Assembly: GCF_001592735.1 (NCBI RefSeq)
Contig: NZ_LUKE01000001.1
Coordinates: forward strand, 620,001-684,000
DNA: 64,000 nt
Direction of reading: 5' to 3'
Source: Bdellovibrio bacteriovorus
GTDB taxonomy: Bacteria > Bdellovibrionota > Bdellovibrionia > Bdellovibrionales > Bdellovibrionaceae
The notes under the pieces were generated by a model. That model saw only the letters and a list, made by a program, of their open reading frames with translations, had not been told where the DNA came from and made no database searches. Numbering within the stretch: position 1 is the first letter of the stretch; each line of letters begins with the position of its first letter. Below are positions 26,670 through 35,584 of this stretch, piece by piece. Both the position numbers and the translations under genes were made by a program.

Positions 26670-28031
26670 TTATAAATTATTCAAGACGTCTAAACCCAGT
26701 TTCCACCCATCCCCCGCGCCGAGGGTGATGAACACATCGCCCTCTTTCAGAGTGGATAAGATTTTCTGGGTCGCTTTTTCATCGCGCACAAAATATTGCG
26801 CATTTTCATGCTTCATTTCTTGCGCTAAACGTTCGCTGGTGACACCCGGAATTGGTGATTCCCCCGCTGGATAAATATCTGTCAGTAAAACCTGATCAGC
26901 ATCTTTAAAAGCCGTCGTGAAATCATGCCAGCAATGCTCCGTACGCGAATAACGATGAGGCTGAAAGAATACAACCAAACGTTGTTGCGGGAATTTTTCA
27001 CGGAAGGCCTGCATAACGGCCCGCACTTCTGTGGGATGATGCCCGTAATCGTCGTAAACTTTAATGCCACGCTTTTCACCTTTATAGTGAAAACGACGAT
27101 CCACACCCTCATAGCGTTGCAAACCTTTAGCACAAACCGCAAACGGAATTCCCGCGGCCATGCCCGCACAAATAGCGGCGGTTGCATTTAAGGCATTGTG
27201 ACGACCGGGAACGTTCAGTTTAAATTCGCCCACCAAGTGTTTGGTCCCAAGTAAACGATCGCTGCGATGAATTGAGTACTTCCCTTGCTCCCCACTGATA
27301 ACTAGATCGTTTTTTTCCTCAAAACCGTAAAACAAAATTCTTTTTGGGAAGTTTTCAAACACCTGTCGGACGATAGGATCATCCCCACACACGATGACCT
27401 TGCCGTAAAACGGAATGCGCAAAGCGAAGTCATGGAAGTTTTTTTGCAAGTTTTCAAAAGTTTTAAAATGATCCAAATGATCCGAGTCAATATTCGTGAT
27501 GATCGCAACTTCCGGGGACAGCTTATGAAAACTGCCATCCGATTCGTCCGCTTCAGCAATCAGCCATTCACCCGACCCTAAGATCGCCGTTGATTTAATG
27601 AGCTCCAAACGCCCGCCCACCACAATCGTAGGGCTTAGGTTGGCCTCTAAAAAAATCGCCGTGGTCATGGATGTCGTCGTCGTTTTCCCATGAGTTCCGG
27701 CCACCGCAATCCCGCGTTTGGAACGCATGATTTCGGCTAAGGCTTCTGCTCGCGGCATTAACGGAATTTGACGAGCACGTGCTTCAGAAATTTCCGGATT
27801 ACCATACTGAATCGCACTAGAATACACCACCACATCAGCATCGCCTACGTTGGAGGCCGCGTGACCCTTAAAAACCTTGACGCCTAATTCCTTCAAACGC
27901 TCGGTGTTGGCATTTTCCGAAATATCACTGCCCGAAACTTTCGCACCCATATTGTGTAAAAGCTCCGCCAGACCACACATGCCAATGCCCCCGACGCCGA
28001 CGAAATGGAATTTGGCCGTTTGTAACTTCAT
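26670..28031 (-). CDS. murC: UDP-N-acetylmuramate-L-alanine ligase
   Basis: 453 residues. Adds L-Ala to UDP-MurNAc. The N-terminal UDP-binding motif is FHFVGVGGIGMCGLAELL, the ATP loop is AVAGTHGKTTTTSM and the central DNIDSDHLDHF-like segment is present as TNIDSDHLDHF. The C-terminal DDYGHHPTEV motif is intact. Its ATG overlaps the murG stop (ATGA), so the two are translationally coupled. Confidence 0.97.
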   Translation of the reverse strand: MKLQTAKFHFVGVGGIGMCGLAELLHNMGAKVSGSDISENANTERLKELGVKVFKGHAASNVGDADVVVYSSAIQYGNPEISEARARQIPLMPRAEALAEIMRSKRGIAVAGTHGKTTTTSMTTAIFLEANLSPTIVVGGRLELIKSTAILGSGEWLIAEADESDGSFHKLSPEVAIITNIDSDHLDHFKTFENLQKNFHDFALRIPFYGKVIVCGDDPIVRQVFENFPKRILFYGFEEKNDLVISGEQGKYSIHRSDRLLGTKHLVGEFKLNVPGRHNALNATAAICAGMAAGIPFAVCAKGLQRYEGVDRRFHYKGEKRGIKVYDDYGHHPTEVRAVMQAFREKFPQQRLVVFFQPHRYSRTEHCWHDFTTAFKDADQVLLTDIYPAGESPIPGVTSERLAQEMKHENAQYFVRDEKATQKILSTLKEGDVFITLGAGDGWKLGLDVLNNL

Positions 28032-29110
28032 TGCAAGATTTCCTTTGCGATCGCGGTCGCAGCTTGAGGAATATAAAACGCTTTTATATTCTGAACCATC
28101 TGCTCACGCAATTGCTTATCGTTTCTTAACGCTTGTATTTCAGAAATCAAACGTTCAGGGGTTAAATCTTTCTGTAAAATCATTCTTGCTGCGTTCTTAG
28201 CCACCAAGCTTTCAGCATTTCTTTGCTGATGGTCGTCGGCCGCGGGCAATGGGATCACGATCGGGATGATTCCGAAAGCGGCGGCTTCTGCCAAGGAACT
28301 GGCCCCACCGCGACAGACAATAATGTCCGCCCATTGATAGTACTTCGGCATGTCGTAAATAAATTCCTGAGGCTTTACCTCGCACGGAGGCGCTTGGTAT
28401 TTTGCCAGAATCGTCTGAATGTCTGCAGAACCCACTTGATGAACGACAGAAAGATCCTTCACCCAATCGCCACCTTTTAAAATGGCGTCACTCAAAGCAT
28501 TGTTAATAACGCGAGAACCCTGACTGCCTCCGAAGGCCAAAAGATGAAATTTTTCGTCCGAGTGCTTTTCATGAACCGCAGATTCGATTTCAGCACGCAC
28601 CGGCATGCCTGGCTGCAAAACCTGATCGTTTTTCAGATGCTTCTTAGCATCCCCGAAAACCACAAAACACTTATCCACAAAGCGAGATAAAAGACGATTA
28701 GCCATTCCCGGCATCGCATTGGGTTCCCAGATGGCCGTATTAAAACCAATAGTGCTAGCAGCAAGCACGAACGGGCCCGAAGCATAACCACCGACGCCAA
28801 TCACGTACAATGGCTTTAAACGTCCTAAAAGCTGAACGGATTGCCACAGGGCTTTAGGAATCTTTAAAAGAGTTTTGATTTTTTGAATCGGACTTTTCAC
28901 ATTTAATTGCCCAGATTCAATGAGATGCAGTGGAAAACCCTCGCGAGGCACAATTTTACTTTCGAGTCCCCGTGAGGTCCCGACAAAATGCACCTCAATT
29001 TGAGGATCGATTTTTTGAATCGCGCGAGCAATGGCAATACCTGGATAAATATGACCGCCGGTCCCGCCCCCAGCAATAACAATGGTTTTTTTTGACGTAG
29101 AACTTTTCAT
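28028..29110 (-). CDS. murG: UDP-GlcNAc:lipid I N-acetylglucosaminyltransferase
   Basis: 360 residues from the ATG at 29108-29110, which overlaps the ftsW stop (ATGA); an upstream TTG start is less likely. Makes lipid II on the inner face of the membrane. GGGTGGHIYPGIAIA at the N-terminus is the lipid I loop, LAFGGSQGSRVIN and CRGGASSLAEAAAFG are the donor-site motifs of family GT28. Confidence 0.96.
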   Translation of the reverse strand: MKSSTSKKTIVIAGGGTGGHIYPGIAIARAIQKIDPQIEVHFVGTSRGLESKIVPREGFPLHLIESGQLNVKSPIQKIKTLLKIPKALWQSVQLLGRLKPLYVIGVGGYASGPFVLAASTIGFNTAIWEPNAMPGMANRLLSRFVDKCFVVFGDAKKHLKNDQVLQPGMPVRAEIESAVHEKHSDEKFHLLAFGGSQGSRVINNALSDAILKGGDWVKDLSVVHQVGSADIQTILAKYQAPPCEVKPQEFIYDMPKYYQWADIIVCRGGASSLAEAAAFGIIPIVIPLPAADDHQQRNAESLVAKNAARMILQKDLTPERLISEIQALRNDKQLREQMVQNIKAFYIPQAATAIAKEILQ

Positions 29111-30243
29111 GATTTTTTTGCTGCCCAACGTGTCCCGAATCTTCGAGCCACTTTATCATCTTCCATTGAGTTTTCGATGTTCAGGATTAATCCGAACATA
29201 AAACACAATGCCAATAAAGAACTTCCGCCATAACTGAGGAATGGCAAAGTGAGACCTTTTGTCGGAAGAAGTCCCATGACCACCCCGGCATTAATGAAAA
29301 CACTTAAAGCAAATGTCACCGAAAGGCCCAAGGCCAAAGATCTTTTAAAAGTGTCTTCGGCTTTCACCGCTATTTGGATTCCGCGGAAGACCACAAAACC
29401 ATAAAGGGCGAGCAAGAACAAAAATCCCACAAAACCCATTTCTTCACCAAAAACGGCCATGGTGAAATCCGTGTGCGCTTCCGGTAAGAAAAATAACTTT
29501 CCTTGTCCTTGTCCCAAGCCGACTCCCGTCAAGCCCCCGGAGTGAAAACTCAACATACTTTGAATCACCTGAAAGCCTTTTTGTGCAGGATCCGACCAGG
29601 GGTCCAAAAAAGCCAAAACACGAGCGCGACGATAAGGCACGGTCATCACGAGCATATAAAAAGAAGGCACCATCACCGCGAAAGCGGCAATGATGTAACG
29701 CCACTGCAATCCGAAAGCAAAAAGAGACGTCACACCGACGATGACGATGATCGCAAAAGTTCCGAAATCGGGCTGTTTAAGCAAAAGACCCAATGGAACA
29801 ACGGTCGCGATAAACAGCCAAGGCCATTTCACACGCGACAGAAAGTTTCCTTGACGAGTCAACAGACTTGCAAACCACAAACTAAAAGCAATCTTTAAGA
29901 TCTCTCCGGGTTCTAAGCGCAGTCCGAAAGGAAGTTGAATCCAGCGCAAAGCCCCACCAACTCGAACGCCCAAACCTGGAACGTAAGTAGCCGCAACACC
30001 CAAAGTTGCTGCCAGCCACATCACCCAACCGTATTTTTCAATCCAACGAAAAGGGATGTGAACCGTTCCCACTAAAACGCAAAAAGCCATAATGGCGAAA
30101 AGAAGTTGGCGTTTGAAAAAGAAGAGTCCATCACCGTAAGACTCAATCGCAAAGATGAAGCTAGAAGAATAGACCTGAACCAGGCCGATTCCTAGTAGCG
30201 TAATGATGGCCAAAAAAAGACTGCTGGATAAATATCTCAACAT
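29107..30243 (-). CDS. ftsW: Septal peptidoglycan glycosyltransferase FtsW (SEDS family)
   Basis: 378 residues with about ten membrane segments. The family hallmarks GLRLEPGEILKI, ALRWIQL and the C-terminal LPTKGLTLPFLSYGGSSLLA are present, together with FGEEMGF in the periplasmic loop. GGGAG precedes the ATG by nine bases. Polymerises lipid II at the septum together with FtsI, which is encoded in the same cluster. Confidence 0.95.
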   Translation of the reverse strand: MLRYLSSSLFLAIITLLGIGLVQVYSSSFIFAIESYGDGLFFFKRQLLFAIMAFCVLVGTVHIPFRWIEKYGWVMWLAATLGVAATYVPGLGVRVGGALRWIQLPFGLRLEPGEILKIAFSLWFASLLTRQGNFLSRVKWPWLFIATVVPLGLLLKQPDFGTFAIIVIVGVTSLFAFGLQWRYIIAAFAVMVPSFYMLVMTVPYRRARVLAFLDPWSDPAQKGFQVIQSMLSFHSGGLTGVGLGQGQGKLFFLPEAHTDFTMAVFGEEMGFVGFLFLLALYGFVVFRGIQIAVKAEDTFKRSLALGLSVTFALSVFINAGVVMGLLPTKGLTLPFLSYGGSSLLALCFMFGLILNIENSMEDDKVARRFGTRWAAKKS

Positions 30244-30345
30244 AAAAAAAGACTCCCGAGCACTGCAGTTAGTGTACCCGGAAGTCCATTCTTAGGTCTA
30301 TGACTCATCCAACGGGCCCGCAAAAGCTGGACCCACAAAAAATGT

Positions 30346-30708
30346 TTATTCTGGGATGATATCGGCGTCAGTAGAAGGGCCGCTAGTTGCAGGTGCGCCC
30401 GATGATTTCTTCGCCGCGGCCGAGGCTCGTTTGCCAGAAGTCGAGCAGCAGTAAACGACGCCGTTGTGATCTGAGGAATTTTTGTAATTAGTGATCGAAA
30501 AGTTTTTACTAGCATCGCAGCGTTTGGCCATCGACATGCTCAACTCAACATCCAAATCAGGAAACAAATCACCACTGACAAACTCGCAGTACATGCCGGT
30601 GCTGGCCGCCATTTTTTCACGCTGCTCTTGGCGAGCTTTGAATGTTCCGGAAGCACAACCTACGAAAAGTGTAGAAAGGGAAAGTAATAAGGCAAGACGA
30701 AGCAACAC
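30346..30708 (-). CDS. Small lipoprotein between murD and ftsW
   Basis: 120 residues from a GTG preceded by AGGAGG at good spacing. The signal ends in a lipobox (LSTLFVGC, Cys18). The mature part has a charged segment (KARQEQREKMA), then four or five cysteines including VVYCCS, and an Ala/Ser/Pro-rich tail. Function unknown. It is transcribed with the surrounding division genes. Confidence 0.75.
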   Translation of the reverse strand: MLLRLALLLSLSTLFVGCASGTFKARQEQREKMAASTGMYCEFVSGDLFPDLDVELSMSMAKRCDASKNFSITNYKNSSDHNGVVYCCSTSGKRASAAAKKSSGAPATSGPSTDADIIPE

Positions 30709-30735
30709 GGAAGCCCTCCTGGCAGCATTTATGGA

Positions 30736-30782
30736 GGGACGCCATCATGGTGTCCCCCGCTCGCCCCGACAAGGTCGGAGCG
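30736..30782 (-). other. Two adjacent hairpins in the murD-lipoprotein gap
   Basis: GGGACGCC/GGTGTCCC (30736-30743 with 30749-30756) and CGCTC...CGAC/GTCG...GAGCG (30758-30782) can both fold, filling most of the 83-base gap. Neither has a T tract. They may protect or process the polycistronic RNA. Confidence 0.45.
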
Positions 30783-30791
30783 TAGGTCAAA

Positions 30792-32183
30792 TCAATGAAA
30801 TTTTCTAACGATTTCCTTAAAATAATCGCCGCGTTCTTCAAAACTGTCAAACATGTCAAAGCTTGAACAGCCCGGAGAAAGCAGAACCGTGTCCCCGATT
30901 CTCGACTTTTGATATGCGATTAAAACCGCCTCCTCAAACGTACCAATCAGGAATGTTTCAGAGAAATCACCAAGGTCGCGATTGATGCGTTCTTTTGCTT
31001 CCCCGACCAAGATCAAGGTCTTCACCTTACGCTTCACCGCAGTACGCAATGGTTCATAGTTCAGATTTGTATCTTTACCACCCGCGATCAAAATCACGTT
31101 TTCATCAAAAGTATCCAAAGCGCGAAGGACCGCATGTACGTTTGTCGCTTTAGAGTCGTTATAGAACATAACTCCGCCGACTTTGCGAACGTACTCAATA
31201 CGATGCGGAAGACCTGTAAAAGTGTCGATCACTTTTTGAACCGCTTCACGAGTCGCTCCGTGTTCGCGGCTGGCTAAGATTGCCGCCATTAAGTTTTCAA
31301 CGGAATGTTTCCCACGCATTTTCATGTTCTTGATTGAGAATGCTTTTTCAATCTCTGGGCCGGTGCGCACGCGAATCTCATCGCCAATATTCACCGCACC
31401 ACCAATGTTCATAATTTGCGGTTCTAAAGCTGGTTTGCGGGAGAAATAGAAAATACGCCCACGTTGAACCGCCGGATCACGCGCTAACTCGACCACCGCA
31501 TTGTCATCTGCATTTAAAATGCTGGTTGTTGCTTGGTTGGTATTTTTAAAGATACGGCGTTTGGCGTTGACGTATTCTTCCATGGAACGATAACGGTCTA
31601 AATGATTTTCCGCCAAGTTCGTAAATACGATATTCATTGGATTGAAGCTATCGCAATGTTCAAGCATGAAGCTTGAAACTTCGGCGATGACCACTTGAGC
31701 TTTTTCATCTGAACGAAGGTAATCAACAAGCGGCTTGTCGTTAGCTCCACCCACCCAAGTTTTGATTCCAGATTCTTTCAAGATCGCTTCCGTAATTTTA
31801 GCCACGGTGGTTTTACCGTTTGTGCCGGTCAAGCCAATGATCGGCTCTTTGATAAATCCGGCAGAGAACTCAAACTCACCCGTGATGCGGATACCTTGAG
31901 AACGAGCGTAATCAAAGATTTTTAAATTACTCGGAACCCCCGGAGACAAGATCACCAGATCTTGGGCAATGAAAGTCTTAGGGCTGTGGCCACCAAGCTC
32001 AAACTTGATTGGCAATTCGCCCAGCTGTTCAAGCTGAGTTGAAAGTTCGGGTTTAGATTTATGATCTGTCACCGTCACTTGAGCGCCGTGCTTAGTTAAG
32101 AAGTGAGCCAAAGACGCACCGGTCTTACCCAATCCTACAACCAAAATTCTTTTATCTTTTAAATCACTAAACTCTTTATACAT
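30792..32183 (-). CDS. murD: UDP-N-acetylmuramoylalanine-D-glutamate ligase
   Basis: 463 residues. Adds D-Glu to UDP-MurNAc-L-Ala. The N-terminal Rossmann motif is VVGLGKTGASLAHFL, the ATP loop is GLTGTNGKTTVAKI, the Mur ligase NLAENHLDRY segment and C-terminal FYNDSKATNVHA and LLSPGCSSFDMF motifs are intact. GAGG precedes the ATG, four bases after mraY. Confidence 0.97.
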   Translation of the reverse strand: MYKEFSDLKDKRILVVGLGKTGASLAHFLTKHGAQVTVTDHKSKPELSTQLEQLGELPIKFELGGHSPKTFIAQDLVILSPGVPSNLKIFDYARSQGIRITGEFEFSAGFIKEPIIGLTGTNGKTTVAKITEAILKESGIKTWVGGANDKPLVDYLRSDEKAQVVIAEVSSFMLEHCDSFNPMNIVFTNLAENHLDRYRSMEEYVNAKRRIFKNTNQATTSILNADDNAVVELARDPAVQRGRIFYFSRKPALEPQIMNIGGAVNIGDEIRVRTGPEIEKAFSIKNMKMRGKHSVENLMAAILASREHGATREAVQKVIDTFTGLPHRIEYVRKVGGVMFYNDSKATNVHAVLRALDTFDENVILIAGGKDTNLNYEPLRTAVKRKVKTLILVGEAKERINRDLGDFSETFLIGTFEEAVLIAYQKSRIGDTVLLSPGCSSFDMFDSFEERGDYFKEIVRKFH

Positions 32184-32187
32184 TCGC

Positions 32188-33264
32188 TTACCTCAATTTC
32201 AACGTCGCCAAGCTTAAGACCGCAAGCAAGATCGAGATGATCCAGAAGCGGACAATAATTTTTGTTTCAGTCAGTCCACCCAATTCAAAATGATGATGAA
32301 TCGGAGCCATTTTAAATACTCTTTTTCCCGTCGTCTTAAAGGAGATCACTTGAGTGATCACCGATAAAGCTTCCACCACAAAAACCCCGCCCAGGACCAC
32401 CATGAGCAATTCGTTTTGCGTGATCACAGCCATGGATCCCAGGAATCCTCCTAAAGACAATGAACCTACGTCCCCCATGAAGACTTGTGCAGGGTACGCG
32501 TTAAACCACAAAAAGCCCATTCCTGCAGCTACTATTGTGGCCGCAACCGGAGTTAATTCACCCGCACCCACAACGTGAGGAATCTGCAAATACGAAGCAA
32601 TCGAAAAGTGACCGCAAACATAAGCAAAAAGACCTAAAGTAGCCGCGGAAATCATCACCGGCACAATCGCTAAACCATCTAAGCCGTCGGTGAGGTTCAC
32701 GGCATTGGCAGTGCCCACCACCACCAGCGCACCAAAGATGATATAGAAATAGCCTAAATCTAAAGACACTGCTTTCATAAACGGGATGGTCACCGCCGTG
32801 CTAAGACCATGGAAATAAACCAAGTAACCAATGACAGCACCGCTGATCAAAAACTCTCCCGCTAAACGAACCTTGCCCGAAAGACCTTTAGAATTTTTCT
32901 TACTTACTTTGAGCCAATCATCCATGTAACCGATCATGCCGAACCCCCAAGTGATCAGCAAAACAGCCCACACTAACGGATTCATCATATCGACCCACAA
33001 CAAACACGGAATTAAAGTCGACAACAAGATCAAACCACCACCCATTGTAGGTGTCCCGGCTTTCTTTTTATGACTTTGAGGACCGTCATCGCGAATCGCT
33101 TGACCAAAGTGTTTTAATTGCAGGCGGCGGATGAAATAAGGTCCCCACAACCAGCACAAGAAAAACGCCGTGAAAAATGAAATAAAAGTACGAACGGTAA
33201 TGTATCGGAAAACATTCAGCGGAGAAAATTGGTCCGCCATTGAATAAAGCCATTGATAAAGCAT
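32188..33264 (-). CDS. mraY: Phospho-MurNAc-pentapeptide translocase
   Basis: 358 residues from the ATG at 33262-33264 (AGGGGA nine bases upstream), which gives the usual family length; a GTG 42 bases earlier lacks a ribosome site. Ten membrane segments. The signature motifs [27 protein letters not shown] and [14 protein letters not shown] are intact. Makes lipid I in the inner membrane. Confidence 0.96.
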   Translation of the reverse strand: MLYQWLYSMADQFSPLNVFRYITVRTFISFFTAFFLCWLWGPYFIRRLQLKHFGQAIRDDGPQSHKKKAGTPTMGGGLILLSTLIPCLLWVDMMNPLVWAVLLITWGFGMIGYMDDWLKVSKKNSKGLSGKVRLAGEFLISGAVIGYLVYFHGLSTAVTIPFMKAVSLDLGYFYIIFGALVVVGTANAVNLTDGLDGLAIVPVMISAATLGLFAYVCGHFSIASYLQIPHVVGAGELTPVAATIVAAGMGFLWFNAYPAQVFMGDVGSLSLGGFLGSMAVITQNELLMVVLGGVFVVEALSVITQVISFKTTGKRVFKMAPIHHHFELGGLTETKIIVRFWIISILLAVLSLATLKLR

Positions 33265-33464
33265 CTGCTGTGGTCCCCTGCTGCTGGTACTAAAAACTAA
33301 AATCACTAAGAACTTAAAGGATTTAGCACAGGTCCAGGACTAAACGCAAGAAAAACTTCTTAAGTAATTGATATTACTAGCAAATATTAAATCTATTGAC
33401 CTCTGACACTCGCCATAGGGTCGCAAGAACAAAGGTGTTAAAATGGGAAAGATAGGAGGTCGCT

Positions 33465-33929
33465 ATGAAAATGGCTTTAAAAGATCATATGACCAAGAAA
33501 CTTATCACCGTCAGCTTAAATGCTCCGGCTTCGGAAGCCCGACGACTGATGTCGAATTTCTGGATTCGTCACCTCCCGGTTATGGACGAGCAAGAAGACT
33601 ATATCGTGGGAATGATTTCTGACCGCGATCTTTTAGGGGCTTCTTCGACTGAAACACCAGTTTCTAAACTGATGAGTTCGCCGATTAAGACTTTTGACAT
33701 CAATACGCCTATTAAAGCGGTGGTTGCAGCGATGTTAGAAGAAAAAATATCAGCATTTCTGATTACGAAGCACGAGGATGTCGTGGGCATAGTGACATCC
33801 GAGGACATGCTCGTTTTATTAAATGAAATTTTAGGAAAAGATGAAGCGGACCGTTGGTCCATCATGGAGCTATTTTCTAGCCCCGCCATTCAACGGACCG
33901 CCTACACTGTGAGCCAAGCGGGAATTTAG
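33465..33929 (+). CDS. Two-CBS-domain protein
   Basis: 154 residues with AGGAGG before the ATG. It consists of two CBS motifs: residues about 8-60 (MTKKLITVSLNAPASEARRLM ... VGMISDRDLL) and about 68-120 (MSSPIKTFDINTPIKAVVAAML ... VGIVTSEDML). Such pairs form a Bateman module that senses adenine nucleotides or related ligands. No effector domain is attached. It is a lone plus-strand gene inside the minus-strand dcw cluster, its stop overlapping the stop of the next minus gene. Confidence 0.88.
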   Translation: MKMALKDHMTKKLITVSLNAPASEARRLMSNFWIRHLPVMDEQEDYIVGMISDRDLLGASSTETPVSKLMSSPIKTFDINTPIKAVVAAMLEEKISAFLITKHEDVVGIVTSEDMLVLLNEILGKDEADRWSIMELFSSPAIQRTAYTVSQAGI

Positions 33930-35545
33930 AAAACCGCTTGGCACTTACCTACCGCACCCAATGTTTTAAGTTTGGTCGCCGTTAGGTATTGAGCATTCCA
34001 CTGAGCTGTTTCACTAGAAATTTTACGACCGAAGTGCACACTTAGGTTGCCTTGGATATCAGCGCCATAACCCCTGACAACATATTTATCTGTGCCTAAA
34101 GCTGTCATTTTTTCTTTTAATTGAGCAGAGACTTTTTCGCGAATTTTCGCTTCATCTGCAAGCTCAGCCGTTGTCAAAGAAGCCATGGCTTTCGTCAATA
34201 CTTCACGCAAACCATCGGCACCGCCCACTTCACCAAGTAAAGCATTCGGAACGATATGGCCGTCAGCCATTCTCATTGCTGACGTGGTCGTCTGTTGGCG
34301 GATCAAAGTTTTATCCGCATCGACCATTGAGATCTTGCTGATCACTTCTTCTGTCGACAAAAGACCGAATGATAGTTGAGAACGAAGAGTTTCAATACGC
34401 TCTACCGTCACATCTGAAAGACCCAGACTCTTCATTTCCGCTTTTGTTGCTTTGTCCAGGTTCAAACGAGCCATATCACGAGTCACTAAAGTTTTCGTGC
34501 GCTCTTGGTAAACCTTGTCAAATTCAGCAGAGAAATCTTTCTGGAAACCGTATTCTTTAGCGATATTTTGTGCCGCGGCCACAACGTGAACTTTTAAACC
34601 GGCACTCCAAGAGCTCTTCGGATCACCCAAGACGTCGCGTCCGTGAACGAAGTCGAAAGGCGCGTATTTAGCTTCACCGAAATCAACGACTTCCGCGATA
34701 CCAAAGTTGTCCTTATTATGATTTGAAGCTGTCACGCGTGCATGTTCTTTTGCCGCTAGTGTACGAGCGGAACGTTGCACTAACCAATCTGCAAACTCTT
34801 GAGCCGTTAAAGTCTTCCCCGCTTCTTCCGCCACCAACGCACTTAAGTGGTCAACCGTGTTGCGAAGTTCTTGACCGGTACGATCCATCAAATCATTCAT
34901 ACGCAAAGTCGAACGGCTTAAACGGATGTAATTAGCTTGTGTTGAACCGCCATCACGGGGGCGGACCACCGCTAAAGCTCCAACATAAGTGTCCGCGCCT
35001 TTTTCCATCAAAACTTTTGAAAGCAATGTATCACGATGAGCTTCTGCCGCATCTAAGCTTCCGTCCGGCTGATAGTTTCTGCCGGCATTTCCGCCATAAC
35101 CCTTGATCGTCAAACCTTTTAATGGACGGCCATTGATGTAAGCAAAGGCATCACCGGTGGCTTGCTTTTCCCACACACCACTGCGGCCCACACCTTTACC
35201 CGCATAAAATACGGAGTTGTTCGCATTAAGCACCGCCGGATTTTGCGTGGTACGAATCGCAAAGGCGTTAAAGATACCTTTAGCGTCAGGAAGATTTCCG
35301 GTGGAAGCATCCCAACCCGGTAAATTCATTTTTTGATTTAAAAGAAGGTCGTTGTACATCAACGACAACTTATCTTGATTCGGAATGTCTTCGACGGCTT
35401 GAACCGTCGCTCCTGGAATCACTTGTTCTAATTTCACCGATGGAACTTTCGACGTTTCGATAAGCGCCTGCGCCGACGTGGAAATCATCATCACCGCACT
35501 CAAAGTCATTCTTGCTATTCTATTTACGTTCAAAATATTTTTCAT
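33926..35545 (-). CDS. Exported protein of unknown function
   Basis: 539 residues with a signal peptide (MKNILNVNRIARMTLSAVMMISTSAQA). The mature protein is mostly helical and charged, with a few segments such as GYGGNAGRNYQPDGSLD and VVRPRDGGSTQANY that look globular. It ends GKCQAVF, with its only mature cysteine near the C-terminus. No family was recognised. It lies 39 bases downstream of the transglutaminase-like gene and the two probably form an operon inserted between murF and mraY. Confidence 0.75.
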   Translation of the reverse strand: MKNILNVNRIARMTLSAVMMISTSAQALIETSKVPSVKLEQVIPGATVQAVEDIPNQDKLSLMYNDLLLNQKMNLPGWDASTGNLPDAKGIFNAFAIRTTQNPAVLNANNSVFYAGKGVGRSGVWEKQATGDAFAYINGRPLKGLTIKGYGGNAGRNYQPDGSLDAAEAHRDTLLSKVLMEKGADTYVGALAVVRPRDGGSTQANYIRLSRSTLRMNDLMDRTGQELRNTVDHLSALVAEEAGKTLTAQEFADWLVQRSARTLAAKEHARVTASNHNKDNFGIAEVVDFGEAKYAPFDFVHGRDVLGDPKSSWSAGLKVHVVAAAQNIAKEYGFQKDFSAEFDKVYQERTKTLVTRDMARLNLDKATKAEMKSLGLSDVTVERIETLRSQLSFGLLSTEEVISKISMVDADKTLIRQQTTTSAMRMADGHIVPNALLGEVGGADGLREVLTKAMASLTTAELADEAKIREKVSAQLKEKMTALGTDKYVVRGYGADIQGNLSVHFGRKISSETAQWNAQYLTATKLKTLGAVGKCQAVF

Positions 35546-35584
35546 AGCATGTACCTTCTTTTTAATTATTCTTTTAAAATCTAA

